DNA of 64,000 nt from CAYOSU01 sp964406735 (GTDB taxonomy: Bacteria; Bacillota; Clostridia; Christensenellales; CAMQZB01), in assembly GCA_964406735.1 (NCBI GenBank), contig CAYOSU010000006.1:33822-97821 (forward strand), read 5' to 3'. The stretch's first letter is position 1. Each line of letters starts with the position of its first letter. The position numbers and the translations under genes were made by a program. Positions 16,614 through 25,168 of this stretch are shown one piece after another. The notes beneath the pieces were generated by a model. It saw nothing but the letters and a program-made list of their open reading frames with translations. It ran no database searches and was not told the origin of the DNA.

Positions 16614-16682
16614 TCGACAAGATCTATTTCAAGCTATACTTATGATATAATAGCGTTTTGTCGAGCGGCAAAACGCTTTTTT
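16614..16682 (+). promoter_or_regulatory. Attenuator-like leader of uraA
   Basis: A terminator hairpin, AGCGTTTTG/CAAAACGCT (16652-16677) followed by TTTTTTAT, stands between promoter and gene. The upstream segment TCGACAA (16614-16620) is complementary to TTGTCGA (16658-16664), which overlaps the 5' arm and loop of that hairpin, so an alternative antiterminator pairing is possible. pyrR follows uraA, but I could not find the consensus PyrR-binding loop by eye. Confidence 0.55.
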
Positions 16683-16722
16683 ATATGCAATAATTAATTT
16701 AATACAAGGAGATATTAAAATT

Positions 16723-18093
16723 ATGCAGATGATTTACAACGTAAAAGACAAACCGTCTTTTGGCAAAACGCTCGTTTTTGCATTGCAGCAGGTCCTCGCT
16801 ATTTTGGCGGCTACGATCGCTGTTCCCGCAGTAATCAACGGAGGAGCAAATCTTCCCGCAGATTTCGTTCCGATGTCGCAGTCGGCGGCACTTTTCGGAG
16901 CAGGCGCAGGCACGATCATTTACCTTCTCTTCACGCAGTTTAAGAGCCCTGTATTCCTTGGTTCGTCATTCGCGTTCCTCGGATCGATGGCAGCAGCCTT
17001 CGCAGGTGCAGCGACTTCTTCGCTCGGCTACCTCGGAATTTTGATCGGTGCTGTCGTTGCAGGTCTCGTTTATGTAGTAATCGCTATCGTCGTTAAGCTC
17101 GCAGGTACGAAGTGGATCGACAAGCTCATGCCTCCCGTTGTTATCGGACCTACGGTTGCGATCATCGGACTTTCCCTCGCAGGAAACGCTGTCGGCGATC
17201 TTTCTAAGGGCGGCGTTGGCACAACCAATCCTTACATCGCTCTCGTTTGCGGTCTCGTAACGCTCGCAGTAACCATCGCTTGCTCGGTATACGGCAAGAA
17301 GATGCTCAAGATGATCCCCTTCATTATGGGTATCCTCGCAGGCTATGTTCTCGCTTCCATCTTCACCTTGATCGGAACGCTTACCAACAACCCTGAACTT
17401 ATCATCGTAAACTTCGGCAAATTCGCAACTATGGAATGGGTTCCTTCCTTCACATTCTTGCAGGCATTCAACGGTAACTACGGCGATGCAGACATCGGTT
17501 CTTACATAGCTACCATCGTAGTTGCTTACGCTCCTGTTGCATTCGTAGTATTCGCAGAGCACATCGCAGACCACAAGAATCTCTCTTCCATCATCGACAA
17601 CAACCTTCTTGAAAATCCCGGTCTTTCCAGAACGCTTCTTGGTGACGGCGTAGGCTCTATGGTCGGTGCAATCTTCGGCGGCTGCCCCAACACGACTTAC
17701 GGCGAGTCCGTTGGTTGCGTAGCAATCTCCGGAAACGCTTCCGTAGTAACCATCCTTATGACGGCTATCCTCTGCATCCTCGCTTCCTTCGTAGGACCTT
17801 TCGTAACCTTCCTTGCTACGATCCCCTCCTGTGTAATGGGCGGCGTATGCATGGCTCTTTACGGCTTCATCGCTGTATCAGGTCTCAAGATGATCCAGCC
17901 TGTTGACCTCGGAGATAACAAAAACCTCTTCGTAGTATCCGCAATCCTTATTGCAGGTATCGGCGGACTCAAGCTCCAGATCGGTGCAGTAACCCTTACT
18001 TCTACGGCTTGCGCACTCATCCTCGGAATCCTCACAAACCTCCTCTGCTCTATCGGCAAGAAGAAAGAGGTTGAAGAAGAGAAAGCTGAATAA
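16723..18093 (+). CDS. uraA: Uracil permease, NCS2 family
   Basis: 456 residues with 12-14 hydrophobic segments. Family motifs are QQVLAILAATIAVPAV at the N-terminus, GPTVAIIGLSLAGNAV, and the signature NTTYGESVGCVAIS. It imports uracil (possibly other nucleobases) with protons across the cytoplasmic membrane. The start at 16723 has AAGGAG 9 bases upstream. The context with pyrR next door and an attenuator-like leader points to pyrimidine regulation. Codon choice is strongly biased (many TTC, ATC, CTC codons), as in highly expressed genes. Confidence 0.9.
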   Translation: MQMIYNVKDKPSFGKTLVFALQQVLAILAATIAVPAVINGGANLPADFVPMSQSAALFGAGAGTIIYLLFTQFKSPVFLGSSFAFLGSMAAAFAGAATSSLGYLGILIGAVVAGLVYVVIAIVVKLAGTKWIDKLMPPVVIGPTVAIIGLSLAGNAVGDLSKGGVGTTNPYIALVCGLVTLAVTIACSVYGKKMLKMIPFIMGILAGYVLASIFTLIGTLTNNPELIIVNFGKFATMEWVPSFTFLQAFNGNYGDADIGSYIATIVVAYAPVAFVVFAEHIADHKNLSSIIDNNLLENPGLSRTLLGDGVGSMVGAIFGGCPNTTYGESVGCVAISGNASVVTILMTAILCILASFVGPFVTFLATIPSCVMGGVCMALYGFIAVSGLKMIQPVDLGDNKNLFVVSAILIAGIGGLKLQIGAVTLTSTACALILGILTNLLCSIGKKKEVEEEKAE

Positions 18094-18127
18094 TAAAAAC
18101 GGGAAGTCATAACTAACAAGATTTCAG

Positions 18128-18160
18128 CAAGCCCCCGAAGAAATTTCGGGGGCTTCATAG
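18128..18160 (+). terminator. Hairpin between uraA and pyrR
   Basis: A GC-rich perfect stem AAGCCCCCGAA...TTCGGGGGCTT (18129-18155). The T-run is poor (TCATAGTTT), so termination may be partial. A possible pyrR -10 (TATAAT, 18188-18193) follows. Confidence 0.6.
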
Positions 18161-18240
18161 TTTGCTAATACGATTTTCGCAAACACATATAATGAAAGGC
18201 AAAATTGCCGCAACCAAACTCACTCAGGGGGACTTAATTA

Positions 18241-18762
18241 ATGAAATTCAAGACCTTAGTCATGGACGAGACTGCCGTAAATAAGGCACTTACAAGAATA
18301 TCGTACGAGATAATCGAACGCTCGGAATCGCTCGACAACATCATCCTCGTCGGCGTCAAAACGAGAGGCATACCGCTTTCAAAAACGCTTGCGGAAAATA
18401 TAAAACGTCTCGCAGGCGTAGACGTTCCACGATTTGACCTCGATGCAACCTCTTTCAGAGACGACGTGAACGCCCGTACGCATACGATCGACGCAGGCTT
18501 TGACCCGACGGGCAAGGAAGTCATCATAGTAGACGACGTATTGTTCACAGGCCGTACGACGAGAGCGTGTATGGATGCCGTTATGGAAAGCGGAAGAGCA
18601 AAATATATACGCCTTGCCGTTCTTATGGACAGAGGACACAGAGAGCTCCCCATCCGTGCCGATTTCGTTGGCAAGAACGTTCCGACCTCTGCACGCGAAA
18701 AAGTAGTAGTCAAGATAAAAGATCTTGACGGCGAAACGAGCGTTGCAATTTACGAAAACTAA
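18241..18762 (+). CDS. pyrR: Pyrimidine operon attenuation protein / uracil phosphoribosyltransferase
   Basis: 173 residues, the usual PyrR size. The PRPP-binding motif is VIIVDDVLFTGRTTRA, preceded by ILVGVKTRGIPLS and followed by AVLMDRGHRELPIRADFVGKNVPTS, all PyrR hallmarks. It binds the 5' leaders of pyr mRNAs in response to UMP and also has uracil phosphoribosyltransferase activity. It starts behind CAGGGGGA. It probably controls uraA upstream and pyr genes elsewhere. Confidence 0.9.
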   Translation: MKFKTLVMDETAVNKALTRISYEIIERSESLDNIILVGVKTRGIPLSKTLAENIKRLAGVDVPRFDLDATSFRDDVNARTHTIDAGFDPTGKEVIIVDDVLFTGRTTRACMDAVMESGRAKYIRLAVLMDRGHRELPIRADFVGKNVPTSAREKVVVKIKDLDGETSVAIYEN

Positions 18763-18784
18763 TTCAGACCTTATTTTTAAGCCA

Positions 18785-18810
18785 AAACACGCCGAATGGG
18801 CGTGTTTTTC
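18785..18810 (+). terminator. Terminator after pyrR
   Basis: Perfect stem AAACACGCC/GGCGTGTTT with a GAATG loop, followed by TTC and a T-rich tail. Confidence 0.75.
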
Positions 18811-19013
18811 ATTTGTTTTATGTAATTCTTTAGTTATAACTTTTGTCCGATTTCGTCCGACTTGAACTCTACGGGCGTTTTGCGACCACTCTTTTGAACG
18901 CTTTATACAAGTTAACCCTGACGTTCCTTCCTCTTAACTCAATATATTTCGCAGTTTTCCGTGTTATCAGCCTTAAGACTAGACGAGCTATTCATGTTTT
19001 TTGTGAAGACCGC

Positions 19014-19047
19014 ATAATAAAAGCCCGAGCATCTTTTGCTCGGGCTT
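19014..19047 (-). terminator. Terminator after the TraX-like gene
   Basis: Perfect 10-bp stem AAGCCCGAGC/GCTCGGGCTT (19021-19047); on the minus strand it is followed by TTATTATG. Confidence 0.75.
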
Positions 19048-19054
19048 GCTGTTT

Positions 19055-19828
19055 TTACGCTATGACGTTAAAAATAAGTCCTATTACGAGAAGGTGCAGT
19101 GGGTAGTAAACGTAGAACACCCAGCGCATTACCTTGTTTATATTCGGATTTTTTCCTCGCTTGCCGTTATACAGTGCAATTATCGGCACTGCGAGGAAAA
19201 CGGCGTATTGCAAGAACGCATACGACTTTGAAAGCCCAAAGTAATATACGACAACATAGGTAGTTATCCATATAAAGCACCAAAGCAACTGCTTTTTTGG
19301 CTCGTTCCTGTTCGAGCCTATCGAGAGAATGCAAAGCGATGCGACGCAGCTCCAATCCACAGGGAATGCAGGTACGCATAGGAGAATGACCAAAATTGTC
19401 TTTGCCCACTGTGGCAATCTTTCACTATCGTTCACTTTGAGCATCAAAAGTCCTATCGCATACGCCCACAGCACGCTTCCTTGATTGAGAAATCTGCCCA
19501 TCCCCTCGCCTGTTGCGAACGGTATGAAGCATATCGGACCATACTTTGCGTATATCCCCGTCTGCAACATATACGGGATGTGCGAAATGAGCGCAAATAT
19601 GAACAGTCTTGCGATATACTTGTTGACGTTTCTCGTGTAGTGATAGCCCTCGGCAATGCAATAGCACATTATCGGGAACGTAAGCCTGCCCAAGATATGA
19701 AGTATTATCGGGAGAGGCTCCGTCGGATATCCGGGGAAAAGCAGCCACGTAACGTGATCTATAGTCATTGCGATAATCGCAATGAGCTTCAATGCATTCT
19801 GATCGAGAGGTTTTTTGTTTTCCAACAT
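19055..19828 (-). CDS. TraX-family membrane protein
   Basis: 257 residues with about eight hydrophobic segments. The start LKLIAIIAMTIDHVTWLLFPG and LHILGRLTFPIMCYCIAEGYHYTRN match the TraX family, named after the F-pilin N-acetyltransferase but widespread in chromosomes of Firmicutes without conjugation genes. A membrane acyltransferase role is likely; the target is unknown. The ATG has AGGAG upstream. There are no transfer genes nearby. Confidence 0.8.
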   Translation of the reverse strand: MLENKKPLDQNALKLIAIIAMTIDHVTWLLFPGYPTEPLPIILHILGRLTFPIMCYCIAEGYHYTRNVNKYIARLFIFALISHIPYMLQTGIYAKYGPICFIPFATGEGMGRFLNQGSVLWAYAIGLLMLKVNDSERLPQWAKTILVILLCVPAFPVDWSCVASLCILSIGSNRNEPKKQLLWCFIWITTYVVVYYFGLSKSYAFLQYAVFLAVPIIALYNGKRGKNPNINKVMRWVFYVYYPLHLLVIGLIFNVIA

Positions 19829-19844
19829 AATATCTCCTAAAAAA

Positions 19845-19873
19845 ACAAACGGCGTTTCTTTCGTTACGCCGTT
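19845..19873 (-). terminator. Terminator after the DUF3810 gene
   Basis: Stem AACGGCGT/ACGCCGTT (19849-19873); on the minus strand it is followed by TTGTTTTTTT. Confidence 0.75.
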
Positions 19874-19974
19874 ATTTTACATCTCTATTCACTTTTTGTC
19901 AATAGCTGCGGTTATTTCGCAATAAGTTTTGCCGTTTAACGCCGAAATCTCGCATATTTTTGCTTTTTTGCATA

Positions 19975-21093
19975 TCACGACTCTTCGCTCGTTTGCCTCT
20001 TATATATCTGCAAAAGAAATCGTCCCGTCATCGAATAACTCTTGACGCCCTCGCTCTGCCCCGAGCCTTTGAGGTACTTATCATTCCACCAATCGGTTAT
20101 CTTATCCCAAAGCGTATCGTAAGATGCCCAGTGCGCACTCGCATTCCGATATTGCGTCATCGCATGCTCGCCAAAATATTCCACCGCTCGGTAATACTCC
20201 GACGTATCATTCTTGTCGTACGACTCGTTCAGCATCTTGTTTGCGGCGTATAAAAGTCCGCAATAACGCAAAAAGTCGTCTTCGGAGGTGAGGAGCAGAT
20301 AATACGCTGCGTAATTTGCCTCGTCCTCTCGCGACACGCCCTTGCCGTGCGCTATCTCGTGCGCAACGGTCTCTGCAAGCTGATAAGTAGGCACGTCCGT
20401 CGAAACGTTACATTCGCCCAATACGACCTGAAATTGCCCCGTAATTCCCGAATAACTCATGAACTTGCTGAAATATACGGGCTTGGCTCTAAGCTCAAAC
20501 GTGGAGAAATATTCACCCTCAAATCTGTGGTACTCTTCGTTGATAAGGCTTGACAGCTCGTCGAACGTATAAGGGCACACGATGTCGCCGTTTTCGTCAA
20601 ACTCAAGCTTTTTGGCAAGCTCGTTGCTTTGCGTTGCGTAATATATACTTGCGTCTGCGCATTCCTTTATCGACATCTCGACACTAGGTAGATCAAACGC
20701 AGTCATAACGGACTTTCTGCTGTAAGAACAAGTGAACGTTGCGTTAAACAGCGTTATAACTCCGAGAACTATCGCCGTAACGTTCAAAAGTCTTTTGAAA
20801 AACGTCTCCCACTTCTTCTTACAAAGGAGAACGATAAGACTTATTAATATCGCAACAAGTGCGATCACTGCCGCAATATACGCCCATTCGGTGAGAGAAA
20901 ACGGCAAAAGGTTGGTGATACGGCTTATCAAGAAGATATACCCTCGCCCCAAGGTCTTTGCAAAAAACGAGTCGCAAAGCTCAGTATTGCCCCTTGAAAA
21001 GTATAAAAGGATCAAGATAAGAGCGAGCGCAATAATTATTGCGCCCCTCCACCAGTTTTTCTTTATAAACGTTTTGATCTTATTGCCGTCCAC
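19975..21093 (-). CDS. DUF3810 membrane metallopeptidase-like protein
   Basis: 372 residues. Three N-terminal membrane segments (about 17-32, 64-88, 98-118) are followed by a large outer domain with VAHEIAHGKGVSREDEANYAAY: HEIAH is an HExxH zinc motif and a downstream Glu (EDEANY) can be the third ligand. This is the pattern of DUF3810 proteins, which are probable membrane-anchored zinc metalloproteases of unknown substrate. It lies 14 bases after the tyrosine phosphatase gene and is expected to be cotranscribed from the promoter at 21956-21985. Confidence 0.75.
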   Translation of the reverse strand: MDGNKIKTFIKKNWWRGAIIIALALILILLYFSRGNTELCDSFFAKTLGRGYIFLISRITNLLPFSLTEWAYIAAVIALVAILISLIVLLCKKKWETFFKRLLNVTAIVLGVITLFNATFTCSYSRKSVMTAFDLPSVEMSIKECADASIYYATQSNELAKKLEFDENGDIVCPYTFDELSSLINEEYHRFEGEYFSTFELRAKPVYFSKFMSYSGITGQFQVVLGECNVSTDVPTYQLAETVAHEIAHGKGVSREDEANYAAYYLLLTSEDDFLRYCGLLYAANKMLNESYDKNDTSEYYRAVEYFGEHAMTQYRNASAHWASYDTLWDKITDWWNDKYLKGSGQSEGVKSYSMTGRFLLQIYKRQTSEES

Positions 21094-21107
21094 CGTTTTA
21101 TTTCCTC

Positions 21108-21899
21108 TTATTCGAGATAGAACGCTTTCCAGTCGTCCGTCATCTCCTTGGTGATGCCGTATTCTCCCAAAAGATAGTCGTCGAAGGTTGCGTACTTTGA
21201 AAAGATCGCATCAAACGACGCATTAAGGAACCTCTCGTTTGTGAATACGATGTATCTCATAAGCTCCAAACCGCGATCCAAGCTCTCCTTGGGCGCATTC
21301 ATCGCCTTTGCGTATTCGGTTATCTTATCGAACATCTTCTGGTTGTCTTCCTTTCTGTACTCGTTGGAGTCGAGATAGTCTTTCATCGCCTGTTCTTTCG
21401 TTCCGCCGAGTGCGAGAGTGATAAGCATACCGCCGACACCCGTCCTGTCCTTGCCGCTTGCGCAGTGATAAAGTATAGGCTTGTGCTCGTTGAGCGCAAG
21501 AAGAGTCTGTCTGTACGCTTCGTTGTTCATCGGCATTTCGGCGTAAGAATTTTCAAACTCTCTTTTGATCTTTTCAGCCTGCTCCGCAGTAAGTCCGCTC
21601 GATCCCTTAGCCTGCGACTCCATATCTGCCGCACCAGCCGACAACGACCTCAAAGCGGGGAGATTGACGTATTTGAAATTACCCTCGAAATCGGGAGCTT
21701 TCGCTATCTCTTTTGCATCACGGTAATCAAACACCGTGCCGATGTTGAGTGCATTGATAGCTTTCTTATCCTCTTCGCTTACTGCATTCAAAGCACCACA
21801 TCTGAAAAACATACCTTTCTTTATCTTTCTGCCGTCGGCAACGGGCGTACCGCCCATATCACGGAAGTTTTCTACCGACGAAAACATTGATCTTTTCAT
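21108..21899 (-). CDS. Tyrosine-protein phosphatase (MptpB/LipA-like)
   Basis: 263 residues. The active-site loop ILYHCASGKDRTGVGG is the CX5R motif of the Tyr_phosphatase3 family, with the characteristic K-D-R of MptpB-like enzymes that act on phosphotyrosine, phosphoserine or phosphoinositides. The N-terminal NFRDMGGTPVADGRKIKKGMFFRCG is also typical. No signal peptide is seen. The ATG has GGAGGA upstream. It is the first gene of a two-gene operon with the DUF3810 protein. Confidence 0.85.
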   Translation of the reverse strand: MKRSMFSSVENFRDMGGTPVADGRKIKKGMFFRCGALNAVSEEDKKAINALNIGTVFDYRDAKEIAKAPDFEGNFKYVNLPALRSLSAGAADMESQAKGSSGLTAEQAEKIKREFENSYAEMPMNNEAYRQTLLALNEHKPILYHCASGKDRTGVGGMLITLALGGTKEQAMKDYLDSNEYRKEDNQKMFDKITEYAKAMNAPKESLDRGLELMRYIVFTNERFLNASFDAIFSKYATFDDYLLGEYGITKEMTDDWKAFYLE

Positions 21900-21955
21900 T
21901 ATTTATCCTCCATAGCAAAGCTGTTATCTACAGGTCTTTACGTCCATTTTTATAT

Positions 21956-21985
21956 ATAATATCAAATCGACCGCTTCGTTGTCAA
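21956..21985 (-). promoter_or_regulatory. Promoter of the phosphatase-DUF3810 operon
   Basis: On the minus strand TTGACA (complement of 21980-21985), 18-bp spacer, TATTAT (complement of 21956-21961). Confidence 0.65.
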
Positions 21986-22084
21986 CGACGAAAGCCGAGT
22001 CTTGTTGCATTTCGTACATTTGCCTCTCTTTTATCTGAAAACGCCAACTTGCCAATATATCTTCATATTCTTTTGCTTTTCTCC

Positions 22085-22117
22085 CTATAAAAAGAATCAC
22101 TCCCGATTTTCGGGAGC
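22085..22117 (-). terminator. Terminator after the GPH transporter gene
   Basis: Stem CTCCCGA/TCGGGAG (22101-22117); on the minus strand it is followed by GATTCTTTTTATAG. The remaining 21900-22213 gap holds only the phosphatase promoter and no gene that I can support. Confidence 0.65.
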
Positions 22118-22213
22118 AATTCTTCAAGGGTTAATTATGACACAAATCCTGTGTGAGTGATTAGCTTTTTCTCGCCAAGAGACCCTTACGCCTCTTAAGC
22201 TGCTTTTACCCTA

Positions 22214-23686
22214 TTAAGCGTTCTTTTCAGCGTTCTGCGCTTCTAAGTCAGCGTACATCTGAGAACGAATCTCAGGGGTGATAGGATATTTCTTGTATAC
22301 GAAATAGGTGATAGTACCAAGGATTCCGGGAACGAGACCCATGATTACGATGAACCAGGTGAGCATCGAAGGAAGCTTGGAAAGCTCGCCTACGTAGTCG
22401 CCGGTATCGGAGTTAACTTCATAACCGATAGCGATAAGGATAACGCCGACTACTGCAGAAGCGATAGCGCTCTGCGCCTTCTCGAGGAACTTCTGTCCTG
22501 CCTGAGTCAAAGCAGAACGGTCTTTTCCGTTCTTCCAGATCTGATAGTCCATAACTTCCATTCCCATTGCGTTGCCGGGAACGAAGCCCATACCGATCGC
22601 AAATGCGGAAACGAACATCGAAACGAAGAAGAGAGCAGGAACATCATCCAAAACGCCAACCATCTGAAGAATGAAAAGGAACAATCCGGAGCCTGCCTGA
22701 ATGAGGTGAAGAACTCTCTGCATCTTAGCAGGATCGCCGACCTTCTTCATTACGGGAACGGAAATAACCGTTGCGAAAAGAAGAGGGAGAATCATCATCA
22801 TTCCTGCGATGAGGGTAAGCGTGCCCATAAGCTCAAGGTCAACTGCACCCGTCGTAAAGTCACAGCAGAACGCCCATTTGATGTAATAAGAAGATGTTGA
22901 GAAAAGGAAAGTCCAGATAAATCCTGAGAATACCGATGCGAGAAGGTTGATGGTCATTGCCTTATTCTCTTTGAAGAGAACGAAGAAGTCTTTGATCTTA
23001 ACTTCTTCCTCTTTCTCGGGTTCAACAGCAACTTTTTCTTTGATGAGTGCCCAGCCGAGCAAGGAAATTACAAGACCGCCGATCATCATAACGGTAACAA
23101 CGATTCCGTACGCGTCGTGCATGCTGCCAACGGATTCGTTTACCTTAACGATAATAGCCGTAAGAGAAGTTCCCATCATAGAAAGAACCATCGTGAGGAT
23201 TCTCGGGAATGTAACGAGCTTAGAACGCTCGCCAACGTCGTCCGTCATCGTTCTGTAAAGAAGATTGGGGTTGTTGAAGGATGAACCGATATCGTAAACG
23301 AGGTAGAAGAAGATTACCCAAACGGTTACGAGAAGAGGCATCTGAGCGATAGCCGTCGGAATGAAGTAAAGACAAGCAATACCGAGAGCCATCAATATCA
23401 TTGCGATAAGAAGGAAAGGTTTATATTTACCGATCTTAGTCGGTTTAGCCTTATCCATAATGTACGCCTGCAAGGGATCGTCGACTGCGTCGATAACTCT
23501 CGCCGCGAAAAGTACGGTCGTACCAACGATTGCTCCGTATGCACCAAGTCCTGCGTAGTCGGTAAGATAACTCATAAAGCCGACCTGCATGATCATGGCA
23601 ACGAGCGAGCCAAGTACCGCCATCGCTGTTACGCCAAAAATTTCTCTGAACCCTACTTTATTCGGGTCTTTAACCTTTTTGCCCAT
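22214..23686 (-). CDS. GPH-family (MelB-like) sugar:cation symporter
   Basis: 490 residues from the ATG at 23686, which has AGGAG eight bases upstream; an upstream in-frame ATG lies on top of that site. Twelve hydrophobic segments and the MelB-type motifs (RVIDAVDDPLQAYIMDK, GKYKPFLL, YDIGSSFNNPNLLYRTMTDD) place it in the glycoside-pentoside-hexuronide family of MFS transporters. The sugar is unknown. It is divergent from an AraC-family regulator gene, a standard arrangement for sugar uptake. No glycosidase is adjacent. Confidence 0.85.
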   Translation of the reverse strand: MGKKVKDPNKVGFREIFGVTAMAVLGSLVAMIMQVGFMSYLTDYAGLGAYGAIVGTTVLFAARVIDAVDDPLQAYIMDKAKPTKIGKYKPFLLIAMILMALGIACLYFIPTAIAQMPLLVTVWVIFFYLVYDIGSSFNNPNLLYRTMTDDVGERSKLVTFPRILTMVLSMMGTSLTAIIVKVNESVGSMHDAYGIVVTVMMIGGLVISLLGWALIKEKVAVEPEKEEEVKIKDFFVLFKENKAMTINLLASVFSGFIWTFLFSTSSYYIKWAFCCDFTTGAVDLELMGTLTLIAGMMMILPLLFATVISVPVMKKVGDPAKMQRVLHLIQAGSGLFLFILQMVGVLDDVPALFFVSMFVSAFAIGMGFVPGNAMGMEVMDYQIWKNGKDRSALTQAGQKFLEKAQSAIASAVVGVILIAIGYEVNSDTGDYVGELSKLPSMLTWFIVIMGLVPGILGTITYFVYKKYPITPEIRSQMYADLEAQNAEKNA

Positions 23687-23720
23687 AAACATTTCTCCTT
23701 TTTTTTGCACAAATATGCAT

Positions 23721-23740
23721 TGTAGTATTGTTATACTACA
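23721..23740. promoter_or_regulatory. Candidate operator between transporter and AraC regulator
   Basis: Perfect inverted repeat TGTAGTAT-TGTT-ATACTACA in the 204-base divergent gap, 34 bases upstream of the transporter start, over its likely core promoter. Confidence 0.45.
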
Positions 23741-23803
23741 CCCGTTTTCGAAATGTGTATTGCAGAAATCCTACACTTTTGTACAGATTTTTGATGTAAA
23801 ATG

Positions 23804-23832
23804 TTGATTTTTTGAAAAATAGCTTATATAAT
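23804..23832 (+). promoter_or_regulatory. Promoter of the AraC-family regulator gene
   Basis: TTGATT (23804-23809), 17-bp spacer, TATAAT (23827-23832). Confidence 0.65.
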
Positions 23833-23890
23833 AAATACAAGACTGTTGTTTTCGCGGCAATTTTTCGTCTTGTGATAAGGAGATATATCT

Positions 23891-25078
23891 ATGGAATACG
23901 ACGTAATGAAAAATTACTTGTCTCACCTTACGAACATTCTGAATCTCGACTTCGTGCTATATAAAAACGACGAGCTGGTGAACTCGTTCGCTTCGGTCGG
24001 AGACCCTTTTTCATTGAGATCGCACCTTATCGAGCTTATGAACGACAAGCCTTTGTTCATCCTTAATTGCGAGCCCGAGCTTGGCATCGCAAAAGTCCCC
24101 GTCGTCAATACGCCGTACATTGTATATATCGGGTCGTGCCTTACCATCGAGAAAAACGAGCACACCACGCAAAACGTGCTTACCTATTTCGACCTTCCGT
24201 CGTCGAGCTTTCAGGATCTGAACGCTTACGTATCATCTCTTCCGTCGATAAAATTCAACTCACTTCTGAGCATTTCCATTTCTTTATACGAGGCTTTGAA
24301 TCATTCGATACCCGACCTCACGAAGAGCTATTCTCTCGACCTTTCGGCAACCGTAAACAGATCTACGATACCAACGCAGTTCAAAATGACGGATCTTAGT
24401 CTTTCTACGAGAGAACGCTCTTATCAATTTGAAGAAAAACTCAGGTTTCTTATTTCAAACGGATTTACAGAAGACCTTTCTGATATGAATAACTTTGCCG
24501 ATATGTCCTCAACCGCATCGCAGATCGCGACGGGCACGCTGAGGCAACTTAAAAACTGTGTGGAGATATTGATCACCATTTCTTCTCGTGCGGCAATGGC
24601 AGGCGGATTGCCGCCGATCATCGCTTACGACCTTTCAGATATCTATTATTTGAAAGTAGAAAACGCCACTACTATCGAAGAGCTTTACGCTGCTTCCGCA
24701 AACATACCGTTGATCTTCGCTACGAAGGTACGTGATTTCAGAGGCTTTAATACAGATAACTACATCGTCAAAAAATGCGTGCGATACGTCTACGACAATT
24801 TGGCAAAAAAAATAACTCTCGACGATATCGCAAACGCCGTCGGCACATCTCCGACTTATATATCTTCTCAATTTTCAAATGAGTTTGATATGACCATCCC
24901 ACATTTTATCAAATCGTGCAGAATACGCTATGCAGAGTATTTGCTGAGATTTTCGGACTATTCTCTTGTCGAGATAGCCAATATCCTCAATTTCTCCTCG
25001 CAAAGCGCTTTTCAGAACGCCTTTAAGGAAATATCCGGAATGACTCCAAAGGAATATAAGACATCTACTATGGTATGA
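23891..25078 (+). CDS. AraC-family transcriptional regulator
   Basis: 395 residues. The C-terminal 100 residues are an AraC DNA-binding domain (ITLDDIANAVGTSPTYISSQFSNEF, YSLVEIANILNFSSQSAFQNAFKEISGMTPKEYK). The N-terminal 280 residues have no sugar-binding cupin that I can recognise and may form a sensory domain of the YesN-relative type. It starts behind AAGGAGATATAT. Its position opposite the GPH transporter suggests that it controls sugar uptake. Confidence 0.85.
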   Translation: MEYDVMKNYLSHLTNILNLDFVLYKNDELVNSFASVGDPFSLRSHLIELMNDKPLFILNCEPELGIAKVPVVNTPYIVYIGSCLTIEKNEHTTQNVLTYFDLPSSSFQDLNAYVSSLPSIKFNSLLSISISLYEALNHSIPDLTKSYSLDLSATVNRSTIPTQFKMTDLSLSTRERSYQFEEKLRFLISNGFTEDLSDMNNFADMSSTASQIATGTLRQLKNCVEILITISSRAAMAGGLPPIIAYDLSDIYYLKVENATTIEELYAASANIPLIFATKVRDFRGFNTDNYIVKKCVRYVYDNLAKKITLDDIANAVGTSPTYISSQFSNEFDMTIPHFIKSCRIRYAEYLLRFSDYSLVEIANILNFSSQSAFQNAFKEISGMTPKEYKTSTMV

Positions 25079-25121
25079 CACGTATCGTTTTCCACCGCAT
25101 TAAAATAGCAACAAACACTAA

Positions 25122-25155
25122 AAAGCTCGGATGTTTCCGAGCTTTCATTATTTTG
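25122..25155. terminator. Bidirectional terminator between araC-type gene and alcohol dehydrogenase
   Basis: Perfect 10-bp stem AAAGCTCGGA/TCCGAGCTTT (25122-25145) between convergent genes, T-rich on both sides. Confidence 0.8.
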
Positions 25156-25168
25156 TAAAGTCTTCTTT

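Noticed and set aside
19055..19828. Part of a conjugative element, because of the TraX name
   Set aside because: No relaxase, coupling protein or mating-pair genes nearby; the family is common in chromosomes.
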